A stretch of 64,000 nucleotides of DNA, taken from Alopecurus myosuroides. Its lineage: Eukaryota; Streptophyta; Magnoliopsida; Poales; Poaceae. Location: assembly GCA_028641055.1 (NCBI GenBank), contig CM054058.1:80536392-80600391 (forward strand), written 5' to 3'. Below the pieces are notes generated by a model. That model was not told where the DNA came from. It saw only the letters and a list, made by a program, of their open reading frames with translations, and did not search any database. The position numbers and the translations under genes were made by a program. Of the stretch, positions 11,101 to 22,249 are shown piece after piece. Each line of letters opens with the position of its first letter. Positions within the stretch are counted from its first letter, which is position 1.

Positions 11101-11868
11101 AGGAAATACCGGAGAAGTTTCTCCGTCTTCTCTCTCTTCCTCTGGCGGAGGGGTTTTAGGGCTTTCCTGGCTGCCGGTGTTCGTGGTATCAGCCGGTTTT
11201 GCCATTAGTACTTCATGGAATCCCTCTTGAAAGGATTTAACTTTGCTTTCGAAGGCGTCCTCATCTTCGGAATCGAAGTCATCCGATCCGGTTTTCGACT
11301 CTAATGTCGCCTCAATGGCGGCTAATACTGAGTCGGCTTCCGAGTTCATCGTCAAGTTGATGGATGTCGGATCTTCCACCTCCGTGGTGGGTGTGGGATC
11401 TTCCGTCTCTGTGACGGGTGTGTTGTTATCTGCCTCTTGCACGGGATTTCCATCGTCCGTGTTTTCGGCGAGTTCGGATTGCACCATGCCAATAAAGTGT
11501 GTGTCACTTTTTTCTCGGCGATCTGAGCAGAATCCGGGATCATAGTCATCCTCGACTGGGTATAGGGCGGGTGGGATAAATTTGCTTCCACCGCAAAACC
11601 CCATTGCTTCTGCAGTTAGTCCGATAAAGATGTTAGCAGATCCAATCGGCAACACGCAGGCACTTACCAGGTGGTTTTGCGCCGGTATGTAGGATCCGTT
11701 GTCGAGGAAGTGTCCGACGTCGTCGTCGAACTCCAGGCTTCCGACAGTGATTGATCTTTTGATTCCGCCGAGTATCCCAGATCGGAAATTCACGCCTGAC
11801 GTCGTTCGCCCCACGGTGGGCGCCAACTGTCGAGACATCGTTGTAGTTTTCATAGACGGGGGTGCCAT
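8158..11868 (-). CDS. gypsy gag-protease polyprotein, copy 1
   Basis: An uninterrupted frame. The Met at 11868 (MAPPSMKTTTMSRQ) lies inside the LTR and gives 1236 codons; the frame itself opens 38 codons earlier. Order: an N-terminal region read through the PBS, a long acidic/Lys-rich linker, an Arg/Ser/Pro-rich basic stretch (RERSRTPPKDKERHRSRTPP), the retrotransposon Gag domain (CFTDRIRRITLHSGFAKVG ... YVDFIPRWTAMKNS), a basic region, and a retropepsin-like domain with DGGSSINIMY as the active-site segment. The D-G-G variant is usual in plant Tat-type proteases. The C-terminus ends at UAG (8158-8160), after which RT follows in the same frame. The same protein in the second copy is broken by several stops. 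Confidence 0.88.
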   Translation of the reverse strand: MAPPSMKTTTMSRQLAPTVGRTTSGVNFRSGILGGIKRSITVGSLEFDDDVGHFLDNGSYIPAQNHLVSACVLPIGSANIFIGLTAEAMGFCGGSKFIPPALYPVEDDYDPGFCSDRREKSDTHFIGMVQSELAENTDDGNPVQEADNNTPVTETEDPTPTTEVEDPTSINLTMNSEADSVLAAIEATLESKTGSDDFDSEDEDAFESKVKSFQEGFHEVLMAKPADTTNTGSQESPKTPPPEEEREDGETSPVFPNVKELTEDEPVKKPPSSKKKHKTAKKLQYKIRKKKLAEAAEENPEVGDVSGIKPAEKKTKEILVPIMTEQEEQDLLQTPVGPDEPPEMLEARRRAFQRQQQHLLRFRQHLQQTQNDIKVMKEEIEEYERKNRSGIKPTRLPGIVRPEVLPPKERFHNPSWQKQVNDKDARGEPIYKTAAENAEAAFAILNNDMYSNGEKLQGVYAFLGKALQQQQRGQERSGRLHDNSALCKTATCAAGAPGPEEPGDSDNSKDKKEDPRKDKKNPDNRDEASRTGSHPPKGGLKPHDREEKYRNDGKTMPPPRNPAEKAGRCDIPHRRERSRTPPKDKERHRSRTPPNPKGRDHGRDRNNPGKARPRNNGKERSRSPSVHLAGRYSAHIDRVEKDDLYFGPKCFTDRIRRITLHSGFAKVGPTYQKYTGSTNPDTWLSDYYTAVQINNGIDLEAVKFLPLMLLVGARYWINGLPSRTVDSWDDMARVFTQHFRGTYKRPNSINQLSRCTQFEDEPYVDFIPRWTAMKNSCSGVTDVQAMHAFVNGLKPGLVPFMVGSKQHKDLGSMLTTANEHAAAKDDIRARGGNIESLILAKKTPRSDKKGTPETTTKPKEVNIAFGSDKGNKWKGRNPDPINYTPEEWERIKSEPCVHHSQFGKPTHTNAQCRLNKHMKGSAGSGSKGKGSKRKPAKQKPEADKEDSESDTDEKIQEQQRKGEPKFLRVDGEAMLTFLTTPSAKVAKRTLREINAVVPATLKFLKYSNTPITWDQSDHPGNIPEPGTQALVVSPIVQNTRLRRVLMDGGSSINIMYLDTLKHLKISESQLNYSNICFHGIVPGRQARSLGEISLDVTFGDKDHFRQEKVSFEVVPFESVYHAILGCPAFAKFMARSCYIYNKLKMPGPKGEVITIAGDFKLANELEKENALCAQRVIAKEELKELAKKVSPTEMTAGKETRKPTDSFKASENTRQVILDPKDPTKFVVVGTGMTDK
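11808..11827 (-). other. gypsy copy 1 primer binding site
   Basis: TTGGCGCCCACCGTGGGGC (minus) follows the 5' LTR by one base. It is the expected tRNA primer site and is identical to that at 40995-41013. Its bases are also read as Leu-Ala-Pro-Thr-Val-Gly in the gag frame. Confidence 0.85.
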
Positions 11869-12379
11869 GAGACTACGGTAGAGACGTGGGGTAACGGGAT
11901 CGCGTGGTGGACAGTGAACACGGGATTTACCCAGGTTCGGTACGTCGCGACAGTACGACGTGCCTACTCCTGCACTTCTCACTAATCAGGACTAAAACCT
12001 GGATACAGGATTACAATGTGAGGTTTAGATCTAGCTACTCGCAGAGGATCAACTTCTCGGCGAGTTAGCCTACATCTTCTCTGTTATTCGTTGGTTGTTA
12101 AACTTATCTCCCGTCCGGCTTTATATAATAGCCGGATTAGGGCTTACAGAATAGGAAACCTAGAATACTACGGTAACTATTACTTGGAAAGTAAGGAATC
12201 CGTCTTCTCCTCCAAGCCAGATCACGTGGGCCGTGATCCGGGTCCTTCTAGAATCCGGCTTCCGTGCGTCGAGTTACTGGGCCGCCCAATGGACCACAGC
12301 CCACTACCACTTGGGCCACCCTGGTAACCAGGTACTTTGACTACCATCTTATATACCCCTATGCGGTATATATCCGACA
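11828..12379 (-). repeat. gypsy copy 1, 5' LTR
   Basis: 552-bp LTR. On the minus strand it begins TGTCGGATATATACCGC and ends TGTCTCGACA. The likely core promoter is the TATA motif near 12120-12129. The gag reading frame already opens inside the last 155 bases of this LTR. Confidence 0.95.
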
Positions 12380-12384
12380 CCACA

Positions 12385-14101
12385 ATCGTAACTTAGATAT
12401 TCACCTCCACGATCATACCGTAGAAATTTAATCTTTCTGTTGCGATGATTTTCAACTTCACACTGAAATTCTTTGAACTTTTCAAACGTTTCAGATTTGT
12501 GTTTCATTAAGTAAATATACCCATATCTACTCAAATCATCTGTGAAAGTGACAAAATAACGATATCCACCGCGCGCCGATACACTCATTGGTCCACATAC
12601 ATCAGTATGTATGATTTCCAACAAGTCTGTCGCCTGTTCCATAGATCCATAAAACGGGGTTCTAGTCATCTTGCCCATAAGGCATGGTTCACATGTTTCA
12701 AATGATTCATAATCAAGTGATTCTAAGAGTCCATAAGAATGGAGCTTCTTCATGCGTTTAACACCAATATGACCTAAGCGGAAATGCCACATATAAGTAG
12801 CAATATCATCATTTAACTTAATTCTTTTGGCATTCACATTATGAATATGTGTATCAACATTATCAAGATTCAAAAGAAACAAACCATTCTTCTGAGGTGC
12901 ATGACCATAAAAGATATTATTCATATAAATCGAACAACCATTGTTCTCGGACTTAAAGGAATAACCATCCCGCTTTAAGCAAGATCCAGAAACGATATTC
13001 ATGCTTAATGCGGGCACCAAATAACATTTATTGAGGTTTATAACTAATCCCGATGGTAGACGTAGAGGTAGCGTCCCGACGGCGATCACGTCAACTCTTG
13101 ATCCATTGCCGACGCGCATCGTCACCTCATCCTTTGCTAGTGGTCGCTTATTCCGCAGCTCCTGTTTCGAGTTACATATGTGAGCAACCGAACCAATATC
13201 AAATACCCAGGTGCTACTGCGAGTACTAGTAAGGTACACATCAATAACAAGTATATCATATATACCTTTGTTCACTTTGCCGGCCTTCTTATCTGCCAGA
13301 TACTTGGGGCAATTGCGCTTCCAGTGGCCAGTACCCTTGCAATAGAAACACTTAGTCTCAGGCTTAGGACCATGCCTGGTTTTCTTCTCAGTAGTAGCAA
13401 CAGATTTGCCACCCTTCTTGAAGTTTACCCTTGGCTTGCCTTTCTTGCCTTTGTTGAAACTAGTGGTCTTATTGATCATCAACACTTGATGTTCTTTCTT
13501 GATCTCCACTTCAGCAGTTTTAAGCATCGAGAGAAGCTCAGGAAGAGACTTCTTCATGCTTTGCATATTATAGTTCATCACGAAGTTCTTGTAACTAGGT
13601 GGCAGAGATTGGAGAACACGATGTATCCCTAGCTCAATGGGAATCGATATTCCCAAGGCTATGAGCTTATCAGCGTACGCAGACATTTTGAGTACGTGCT
13701 CACTAACGGAGTTGTTCTCTTCCATCATGCAGCTAAAGAAATTTTCTGAAGCGTCATAACTCTCAACTGCGGCATGGGTATCGAAAATCATTTTCAATTC
13801 TCCCATTGTGGCATAAGCAGTTCTGTTCTCGAAGCGTTTTCGCAGCTCTGGCTCTAATCCATAGAGGATGCCGCAGTGAACTATACTGTGGTCTTCTTGT
13901 TGAGTCAGATAAACATTTTTTATCCTCATCAGAAGCATCATCAGCGGGCTGGTCACCTAAAGGTGCATCAAGCACATAGAGCTTCTTGCAAGCGGTGAGG
14001 AGAATCCTTAGCTTAAGTGCCCAGTTGGTAAAGTTGCTTCCATTGTTCGCTAATTTCTCTTTCTCCATGAACATATTGAAATTGAAGGTAGGTGGTGTCA
14101 T
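12385..14101 (-). pseudogene. copia gag, protease, integrase N-terminal half
   Basis: First half of the Angela polyprotein. Gag starts at the Met at 14101 (MTPPTFNFN...) and is frameshifted near 13940, after which the frame is open to the insertion site. It contains the Gag core (LYGLEPELRKRFE), a CCHC zinc knuckle (CFYCKGTGHWKRNC), a protease region in which the expected D-T-G active site reads D-I-G (WVFDIGSVAHICN), the GAG-pre-integrase domain (MWHFRLGH...CEPCLMGK) and the integrase core with its first two Asp residues (IHTDVCGPM, RYDRGGEYL). The gypsy insertion at 12379/12380 cuts it before the catalytic Glu. The target duplication CCACA borders both sides of the cut. Confidence 0.92.
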
Positions 14102-15261
14102 GATCCACAACATATTTGCAAAGACTATTTAGACTATGTTTATGATAAATTAAGTTCAAGTTAATTCTAAAATTATCCCATGAACTCCCACTCAAAAACA
14201 ACATCCCTCTTAGTTGTCTTTAGTGATTACACGAACCAAATTCACTACACCGAAACCGATCATCACGTGAGACGGTGCAGTTGCAAAGGCGAACATCAAC
14301 ATGTTCATCATATCATTCATATGACTCATGCTTTACCTTTCGGTTACGTGTTCCGAGGCCATGTCTGTACATGCTAGGCTCGTCAAGTAGAACCGTTGTA
14401 TTGCATGTGTTTCAAGGCCATGTCTGTACATGCTAGGCTTGAAAACACCCGTTGTATGCGAACGTTGAGTCTATCACACCCGATCATCACGTGGTGTCTC
14501 GAAACGACGAACTTTCTTAACGGTGCATACTTAAGGAAGAACACATTATTATCTTGATATTAAGTGAGAGGGATCATCTTATAATGTTACCGTCGCGATC
14601 TAAGCAAAATAAGATGCATAAAAGGATAAACATCACATGCATGGATAATGTGATATGATATGGTCCTTCTTGCACTTGATCTCCATCTTGTGCATCATGG
14701 TATGATCTCCATCATTCCACCGGCGTGGCACCAAGGTCCGTGGCACCTCCATCTTGATTGTCCATTACAACATATCACATGGATATGACATACATCACGC
14801 AGGCCATAAAATAAGACAACCATATGGCTCCAGTCGGTATGTCAATAATTTACAAAAGATATCATCTCATACATAACATTTATAACATTGACCATATCAC
14901 ATCACATGCCCTGCAAAAACAAGTTAGACGCCTCTAATTTATTTTTGCATGTTTTACGTGGCTTTGGGCTTACGAGGATAGAACCGTTCATACCTACGTA
15001 CAAGAACCACAACGTTGATAAAACATATTTTTTAACAACCCTTTGTAGATTAGATCTTAACTATAGTAGGAGAAACGGACACCCCCTTAGTCACATGTGA
15101 GACAATTCTCGCGTACATAGTACACGTAAACTTAGTCCGGGGCAGCTTCATCCTACTATGCCACTAAGATCATAAAATACTCAAAGAGACAAAAAACATG
15201 ATCATCAACGCCCACATACTCCTATGTGTTCTACCCGTACAATTCATCTACACATAGATCC
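14102..15261 (-). other. Angela 5' leader region
   Basis: Untranslated region between PBS and gag of the Angela element. No supportable ORF is seen. It contains a local duplication of about 70 bases: GAGGCCATGTCTGTACATGC-like sequence occurs near 14356 and again near 14411. Confidence 0.7.
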
Positions 15262-15274
15262 GGCTTTGATACCA
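15262..15274 (-). other. Angela primer binding site
   Basis: TGGTATCAAAGCC on the minus strand, one base from the 5' LTR end. It matches the initiator Met-tRNA type PBS usual in plant copia elements, with one change from TGGTATCAGAGC. Confidence 0.88.
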
Positions 15275-17693
15275 CTGAAGGGGAACGTAGCATAGAAAAC
15301 AAAAAATTTCTACACGCGATAAACCCAAATGGCCAAGATCTAATCTATGAGATGAAAGGCAACGGGGAGAAAGAGAGTCTTGAGATAACATACCCTCGAA
15401 GACTCAAAGTGGTACGAGAAAAGATCTCGTGTTTGGCGTAGTCGTTCTCACGTCGATCCCGAGCGAGAAGAAGAGCACCGCAATCCGGTAGTGCCTCCGT
15501 AATCGGTCACACGTTCAGCTCGATGAAGACTTCCGTTCCCTCGTTCCAGCGGGTTGCGGAAGTAGAGGATCCCTCCGGAATTCCAGCAGCACGACGGCGT
15601 GGTGGTGGTGAAGAATCCCACGGTCAGGGCTTCACCAAGCCAGAGGCCATGGAATGGAGCAGCGGATGGAAGGGAAAATGTGTGGGCAAGTGTGTAGAGA
15701 AGAGAGAGCCCTCACCCTCCTTTTATAGGGGAGGGGGAGGCAGCCCAAAGGGGGGGTGCGGCCAGCCATGGGTGCCCCCACCCCTTCCTCTCTTCATGTG
15801 AGTGGAAGCTCCACTCAAACCCACTCAAAAATTCCTTAATTTCCCACTTGGAAAATCCAAAGGTTTTTCATTAATAAATAAATAAAACATTTTTATTTCT
15901 TTATTTATATTTGTTAATTCCATTAACAAACATTTGCATGCAGCACCTCGAACCATTTGTTAATTCTATTAACAACCGTTCGACGAAAAACCCCTTGAAC
16001 TATTTCAATTTTTCCCGAAACAATTCCGGAGCTGCCCAAAATATTCTTCGGCATTCTGTATCCTCTCTAAACGCTTCATCGGACCTTAAGTGTGTCTCCC
16101 TACGGTTCGTGAATATTATAGACATGATCGAGACTTGTAACATCCCAGGTATGAAAAACAGCCATTAGAATGTTTGCTCTCTGTTATTTTATGTTTTGCA
16201 TCATGACATCATGTTCATTGCATTTGTTTTGCTTTGTTTTCCAACTGTTTTCCTCTGTTTTCATTTGTTTTCCACTATTTTCATTTGTTTTCTATTTCAA
16301 TTTCAAATCAAATTTCAAACCTTTTGTTTCATACTTGTGATGTTACAATTTCCAAATGAATATTTCAAATCAAAACAATCAATTGTTTCCATTAAACCAT
16401 AAGGTGCAAACCATTTAAAATTATGGCTTTTAATAATTCACCTAATCCAAACTTAATTCAAATTGCTTCCAAATTCAAATCACATTTTTCCAAACAGCAA
16501 TCCCTTTGGAATTAATGAAATTCACACAACAACTCTAAGCAATTGTTGCAAATAAAATTGAGGGTTCAAACTATTTAAATGTTGTTTTTAATAAATCACT
16601 TAATCTTAAATTCATTCAAAATTCAAATCAAATCACAAACAACACCCAATTTAAAATTATGAAAATTACCAAAAACATTTCTAATCATTGTTTCCATTTA
16701 AACTATAGGGTTCACCCTATTTAAATTTTTGTTTTCAATAATCACTTAATATAAAAATGATTCAAATTTGAGCCAAATTGCAAACAGCACATTTATTTTG
16801 AACTTTTGGAAAACACAACTTGTCAAGTGGTTGCTGTTACCTATTTAAACAATACCAATTTTTTTTCTAAATTTTCCTTAGCCAAAATCTCATCTATTTC
16901 TTCCTAGTTTCATATCAGCAAAAAAAAAAGAAAGAACAAAGAAAAAATAAAAAGGAAGCAACCAGCAGAGAGAGAGGCCCAACCCAAATTTCTCCTTGGC
17001 CCATACCCCTTCGAGCGCTTTCTTCTTCCTCTGTACGGTCTCCATCCGGCTTGTCCACGTGATACAGAGAGGGGCACGAACGGCCAAGCTCACTCCCCCC
17101 TCCCTTTATATGGAGCTCGAGCCCGTGCCCTAGCTCCCCCTCTACCCTTCTCCCTCCTTCTCCCTCTCCCCGCCTCCATTCCTCCTCCTTCTTCCACCTC
17201 CATCTATTTCTCTCTGTCCCTTTTTCTCTGTACTGAATCCCCAAAGCACCACCGCCACCGCCCTCTCTCGCCGGTGATCGCCGCCGGTGTGTGCCCCCTC
17301 CGACCAAGGGAGGCACGGGAATGGAATCCCCGTGCATCCCTCTACCTCTCCACCCCCGCGGCGAGGGCCGGGAGGGCTCGAGCCGCCGCCGCCGTCCAAG
17401 GTTTCCCGTCGGCCTTCCCTGCACCGCCCCGACCTGCACCTCCCTCGGTGAGCCCTCTCCCCCCTCGATCCCCTTCCTCCCTTCCCTCCTCCCTCTCGGT
17501 CACCACCCCCACGCACCCGAGCACCCCACAGCGCACGGCGTCCCGCGAGCATGGCAGCCACAGCAGCCGTCGGCGCCCTGCCTTTCCGCCCTGTCGACGT
17601 TCAGCGAACTGAACTTTTTAAGTTCAGTTAAAACCCACACGAGCAACACCTTATCCACCCCCACGACCCCTTCTGTCACCCAACAAATCAACA

Positions 17694-17745
17694 CCGCAGT
17701 GGTGATGTTCCTTGGCGCAGCAGCAGAGGGCAGGGGTTCGAGTCC
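17694..17745 (+). other. tRNA-like box A / box B pair in giant LTR, copy 1
   Basis: CCGCAGTGG (17694-17702) resembles the end of an RNA polymerase III box A, and GGTTCGAGTCC (17735-17745) is a perfect box B. Spacing of about 40 bases suits a tRNA-derived relic. The flanks do not fold into a tRNA cloverleaf by eye, so it is not called a tRNA gene. The pair is kept in copy 2. Confidence 0.4.
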
Positions 17746-19047
17746 CCCCTCCCTCAATTGAAAGCCAAACTTTTTATTCTTTTGTTTGGTTACAGAACTT
17801 CACAGAAATCACCAACAAGTCCCTGTATATTTCTTTCTAGGCCCCTGTTTAATTTTTCTAAGTCCCTAGTGAATTAAAAATGGCAGAATAACACCTAAAA
17901 TTGGAAATTGCATAAATAAATCATTCCAACTCCAAATTCAACTTTTTAAACATGTTTTCTGTACCAAACTGAATGCTATATCCAAATATAATTTTTTTTT
18001 ACTGTTTTGAATATTTTAAATTGGTGCAATATTTGAAAACTTGTTTAATTCACTTAATTTTGCAAAATTCATAACTTGGGCATAAAAATTCCAAATTCCA
18101 CAAACTAAATATGTTTTCCAATAAATTTTTCATGTACTTTCCAAATATCAATTTTGTTTGCTGTTTTGAATAATTTAAACTGCTGAAAACAACTGTTTCT
18201 TAATTATTGCATTTAAAATTGCCAAAATAATAACTTGCTCATTTTAAATCCAATTTCAACAAATTAAATATTTTTTTTTATGAAAAATTAAACCACCTTT
18301 CCAAATATAAAATTTGTTTCATGTTTTGAATAATTAAAATTGGTTAAATGATTTAAGCCTTGTTTAAATCATTTAATATTGCTAAATTCATAACTTGGTC
18401 AAACTAATTTCTTTTGGGACATATAAAATATGTTTTCCAACCATAAAAGTATAAGCTTTTCAAATATGAATCTCACTTAATGTTTGGAACAAATAAAAAT
18501 TCAAATAAGTTCATGTTTGAATTAAATTCATTTAAATCTTGTTCAAACTTGTTAATTCATAATAAATTCATCCTAATTCCTTTTTCTATATTTGAAACAT
18601 GTAATCCACCTAAAATTTTGTGTTCTTTTCAAATATGAACTTTGTTATCTGTTTTGAACAATTTAACTTGATGAAAACAACAAATGCTTGTGTGACACCT
18701 TTAAGGAACCAAAATTTCTTAACTTAATAAACCAATTTCCAAACTTGTTAAATTTCTTTTCTATTTGCATCTATTGTTGTTATTTTGTTGTTTTCATCAT
18801 CCATGCATCATGCTAATCCACTTTCACCTATTGGTTAGTTGTAAAACAATTGTTTCACCCTTAATTCATGGGCTTTTCATATGCAATCCAATTGCATATG
18901 GGTCCATTTAATCATGTTAGGTTATCTTGTCAACTAGTTTATTTTGTTGCATCAATTAAATGGTCATGCATCATCCCATGTTTGTGCACTATGCCATGTT
19001 ATTGATTGTTTGTTCTCTGCGTTGTTTGTTTGCTTCTTCTCGAATAC

Positions 19048-20407
19048 ACGACGACGTTGAGACCGACGATACTTACGACACCCCTTCTAAGGATCTAGCT
19101 CAGTACCAGGCTGCTGAGTTTGCAGGCAAGTTATCACTCACATGAACCACTGTGTTCCTTTCAACATTGGTTGCCGATACTTTCCGTTGTCTATTCTGCT
19201 AGCCCTATGTATCGTTGCTTCTGTTACGAACCTATCACATGTTACCCTGAACCCGGATATTGCCTCACCTCCACTCCCATAACCCATTGATTGTTGCCCG
19301 TGTCTTACTAGCATGCTTAGGGTTGTTTTGCTCGAGTCTGTTACCCGTTACTTTCTGTTATTATATTTCTATTATATTCTGGGGCTCGATGTTAAACAAC
19401 AACCTGTTAATTCTGAGGTAATAATAATTTGTTGATAAGGCACCGGCAGGAGGCCCGGCGTGGTTTTGAGGCCTGCTAGTGTCGACCCTAATTAGGAAAA
19501 GGGTCTTGTCTACTGATCCATGATGAGCGCACTAACCGCATGTGGGAAGCGTGTATGGGCGCCCCCCTCAATTTGATTCGATTCGCATCTCGTCCAAATC
19601 GCCACACTTAGTTCGGGCTTTCCATTTGATGCATGCATGTGCAGGTGCGAACCCTTGGCGCCAGGGTGGAACTTTTGTAGTCGGCATTTAGGGCGGCGTG
19701 GTCTTAGAGTGCTATGAGGGTCCCCTTTTCTTCGTGGGGCTCGATTAGCCGCGCACGCACAGCATGTGGTTCTTTGGGCTTGATGCGAAGAAGAGTTGAG
19801 TTGTCTTGAGTGCCCCGCTTGGTGGAAAGGCCATTCCATCTGGCGGGTTATTCTTACGTGTACGGCCAAATTGGTGCACCCCTGCAGGGATAAATCTTCT
19901 CGAGAAGCCGTGTTTTCCGCGGTTATGGATTACTTGGTGAAAGTACTGGCTAACAAGTACTCAGAACAACTTACACCTAACTAATGATAACTTGACTAGT
20001 AATAGTCTTATTGCCACAATAACTTGATCCATCATTAATCCAACTGTGTGAGTTTATCCTCGGATTGCTTCTTTGGATAAGGGGCGAGATCCAGGATGGG
20101 TTTGTTTGGAGTTAGTTATAGTTGGTTCCGATACGCTTTCTTATCTTCTTTCTCTTAGCCGGAAGTGGTAGTAACTCTGTAGTTGGTTAGAGCAGCCAGT
20201 TGCAGCATCTTTTATATCCCCTTCCTTCCGTTGAACCCAAAGCATCTGTGCTTGGTGTTGACGGGCTACACTTTGGTGAATTGTGAGTCTTGCTTGCCAG
20301 TACGTTTATGTACTGACCCCTTTGGGGCTGTGGTTTCCGCAGACTACGTTTCCGAGGATCCCCATGGTGGCTACTACGTGGAGTATGACGAGACTGCTGA
20401 CGAGTAG
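19048..20407 (+). other. conserved split reading frame in giant LTR, copy 1 (exons 19048-19125 and 20343-20407)
   Basis: Two exon-like pieces in phase. The first (78 bp) reads DDDVETDDTYDTPS... and ends CAG|GCAAGT, the classic GC-AG intron donor. The second (65 bp) follows a TTTCCGCAG acceptor, reads DYVSEDPHGGYYVEYDE... and ends at TAG (20405-20407). The donor phase (1) matches the acceptor phase. Product function is unknown; the visible part is strongly acidic. The acceptor before the first exon reads AC here but AG in copy 2, so this copy may be defective. An upstream exon could end at the GTGAGC donor at 17448. Confidence 0.45.
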
Positions 20408-21431
20408 ATAGCGGACCCGGGCAGGATCCGAGACTTCGTGGATGGGCTCCGTCTGTTCGTTTCTGGCCTCTTAGGCCTATTTGGATCTTGTCTGTACTCA
20501 GACATTTTGGATGCTTCCGCTGTGATGTAATGATGAATTGTTGGGACATGTGTCCTCTGGATGATTGTATTTGCTATCTCTGCTCTAGTGAGAGCTATTT
20601 GCAACTTATTTCAATCTTTTGTGTCGTAGAGATCTGTTGTGATATCACTTGTTCAAATGCCGTTGACGTACCATGTGTGTATGTTTTGAAGTACGTCAAT
20701 GGAAGTATCCTGATTTCTATGGGATAGTTTACACCGACGGTGGATAGTAGAGATTGGTTGTCACACATAAGTGTTGGCCTACTCGTAAGAGGACGCGGGT
20801 GCAGATAAGCCCCGTAATCCAATCATCTACTATTCAGTTTGGCCCGGTGAGTATCCCCTAGAAGTCCGGGTGCGACAAGACTCCTCTCCGATCAATAATC
20901 AACAGCGGGGTCTGGAAAACCGTGATGACTCCTATATATTCAATGATGACTCTCGTGATCGTGTGAACCTTTCAACGTCGTAACGATTTCCCTTTGTCTC
21001 GCGATATATTACTTGTCCGAGATCCGATCATCGGTATCCATTATACCTTGTTCGATCTCGTTATCCGACAAGTACTCTTTTCTCGTTCCCGTGATATAAC
21101 ATCCTTGTGATCATATCACTTGCTTGCAAGCGGTGTCGATGTGATATCACCGAGAGGGCCCTGAGTATATCTATCCGTCATATTGGATGGACAAATCCCA
21201 TTCTCGATCCATGAGCTTCAACCAACACTTTCCGAATATCCAATGCCACCTTTATAGTCACCCTTTTACGGTGTGACGTTTGATGTCATCAAAGTATTCT
21301 TTCGGTATTAGTGATTAACATGATCTCATGGTCTAAGGAATAACACTACAACAAAAAAGACATGGGGAGACACTCAATTTAGGTGATAAAGACGCTATAA
21401 ATCATCCCTATGGGTGTGTATAGCCGCTTTT

Positions 21432-21614
21432 TGTTGGGGCGCGTAGAGATAAACGAAAACTTTTTCCTACGCGATACTACCAAGATCTAGCCGAGGTAGA
21501 AGGCCACGAGTATTACCACTAGACGCGCAGGTGCGGATTATCGATGTAGCGCGTCGGGTCGGGCAGTGCAGTCCCACGATCCGGTCCGGCCGATCCAATC
21601 CCTCGAACGTCGAA
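21432..21614 (-). repeat. 3' LTR remnant of the deleted copia (183 bp)
   Basis: Matches 22250-22432 essentially base for base over 183 bases, then similarity stops abruptly. Confidence 0.9.
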
Positions 21615-22236
21615 GTGCAAAAATGACAGCACCTAGGCTCCAGCCGGCTGACAAAAAACATGATACGCAGATCATGTATGGATTACACACATCACATGCA
21701 CATAAGCCATACCATTCACAACTTCCTGCAAAAACAAGTTATGCATAGATACGATATCTACCGGCGTTGTGAAACTCGCAACGACATCTAAGACGCTACG
21801 ACAGGACGACGGCGGTCCCGCTAGCCGGATAGCGGGCGGGGACGACGGCGGTCCCGCTAGCCGGATTTCGGAAAACGCAGATCTCATCTGCATTCCGATC
21901 ATGGATTTCTTCATCGGATAAAACGATTTTACCCGAATCTGATCCGTATTCCGATTCGACCAAACTCTTTGATCTTCGATCACCGCAACTGGATTTATGT
22001 GTCACGGTATACCCCGATGGCGGAAACCGACCGGTAGGGGTAAGTTGTTCCACGACCTTAGCAGTATGATCACGGAAACCAGATCATCCATTAACCCCGA
22101 GTACGATTGATCCAATCAACCTTGTACAAAACCGATCTATCTCATAGACCGACCACCAAAACAGCAATTAGATCACATCTAACGCTAACTACATATCACA
22201 TATGTACGGATCTCGGGCCTAATACCAGAAGCTACC

Positions 22237-22248
22237 GCTCTGATACCA
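22237..22248 (-). other. primer binding site of the deleted copia
   Basis: TGGTATCAGAGC on the minus strand, one base from the LTR end; the exact initiator Met-tRNA type PBS. Confidence 0.88.
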
Positions 22249-22249
22249 C

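Larger units (their letters stand above)
2519..12379 (-). mobile_element. gypsy (Tat-like) retrotransposon carrying an antisense gene, copy 1
   Basis: A complete 9861-bp LTR element on the minus strand inside the Angela integrase. Both LTRs are 552 bp, TG...CA, and differ at 6 sites. The target duplication is CCACA (2514-2518 and 12380-12384). In element order: 5' LTR, PBS, gag-protease, UAG, RT truncated after the thumb, then an antisense intron-containing gene, PPT and 3' LTR. No RNase H or integrase is present, so it should depend on a partner element for integration. It is the same family as 40440-50295. The Tat-like assignment rests on the D-G-G protease, Gag type and an extra ORF after pol; I do not name a family. 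Confidence 0.93.
16136..20877 (+). mobile_element. giant solo-LTR-like element, copy 1
   Basis: A 4742-bp unit starting TGTAACATCCC and ending GGGTGCGACA with a perfect AGACT target duplication (16131-16135, 20878-20882). It has no internal gag-pol and no repeated ends, so it behaves as a solo LTR of a family with very long LTRs. Sukkula-type large retrotransposon derivatives have LTRs of this size, but the family name is not certain. Inside, in plus order: AT-rich flank, TATA motif (TTTATATGG near 17104), a pyrimidine-rich then GC-rich leader, AT-rich spacer, and exon-like segments at 19048-19125 and 20343-20407. Homologous along its whole length to 53084-57655. Confidence 0.85.

Noticed and set aside
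17690..17760. A tRNA gene
   Set aside because: Box A and box B are present but no acceptor stem or anticodon arm can be drawn by eye.
16915..17761. Several Gly/Arg- or Pro-rich ORFs on both strands
   Set aside because: They arise from the pyrimidine/GC-rich leader of the giant LTR. Only the phase-consistent exon idea is retained, with caution.
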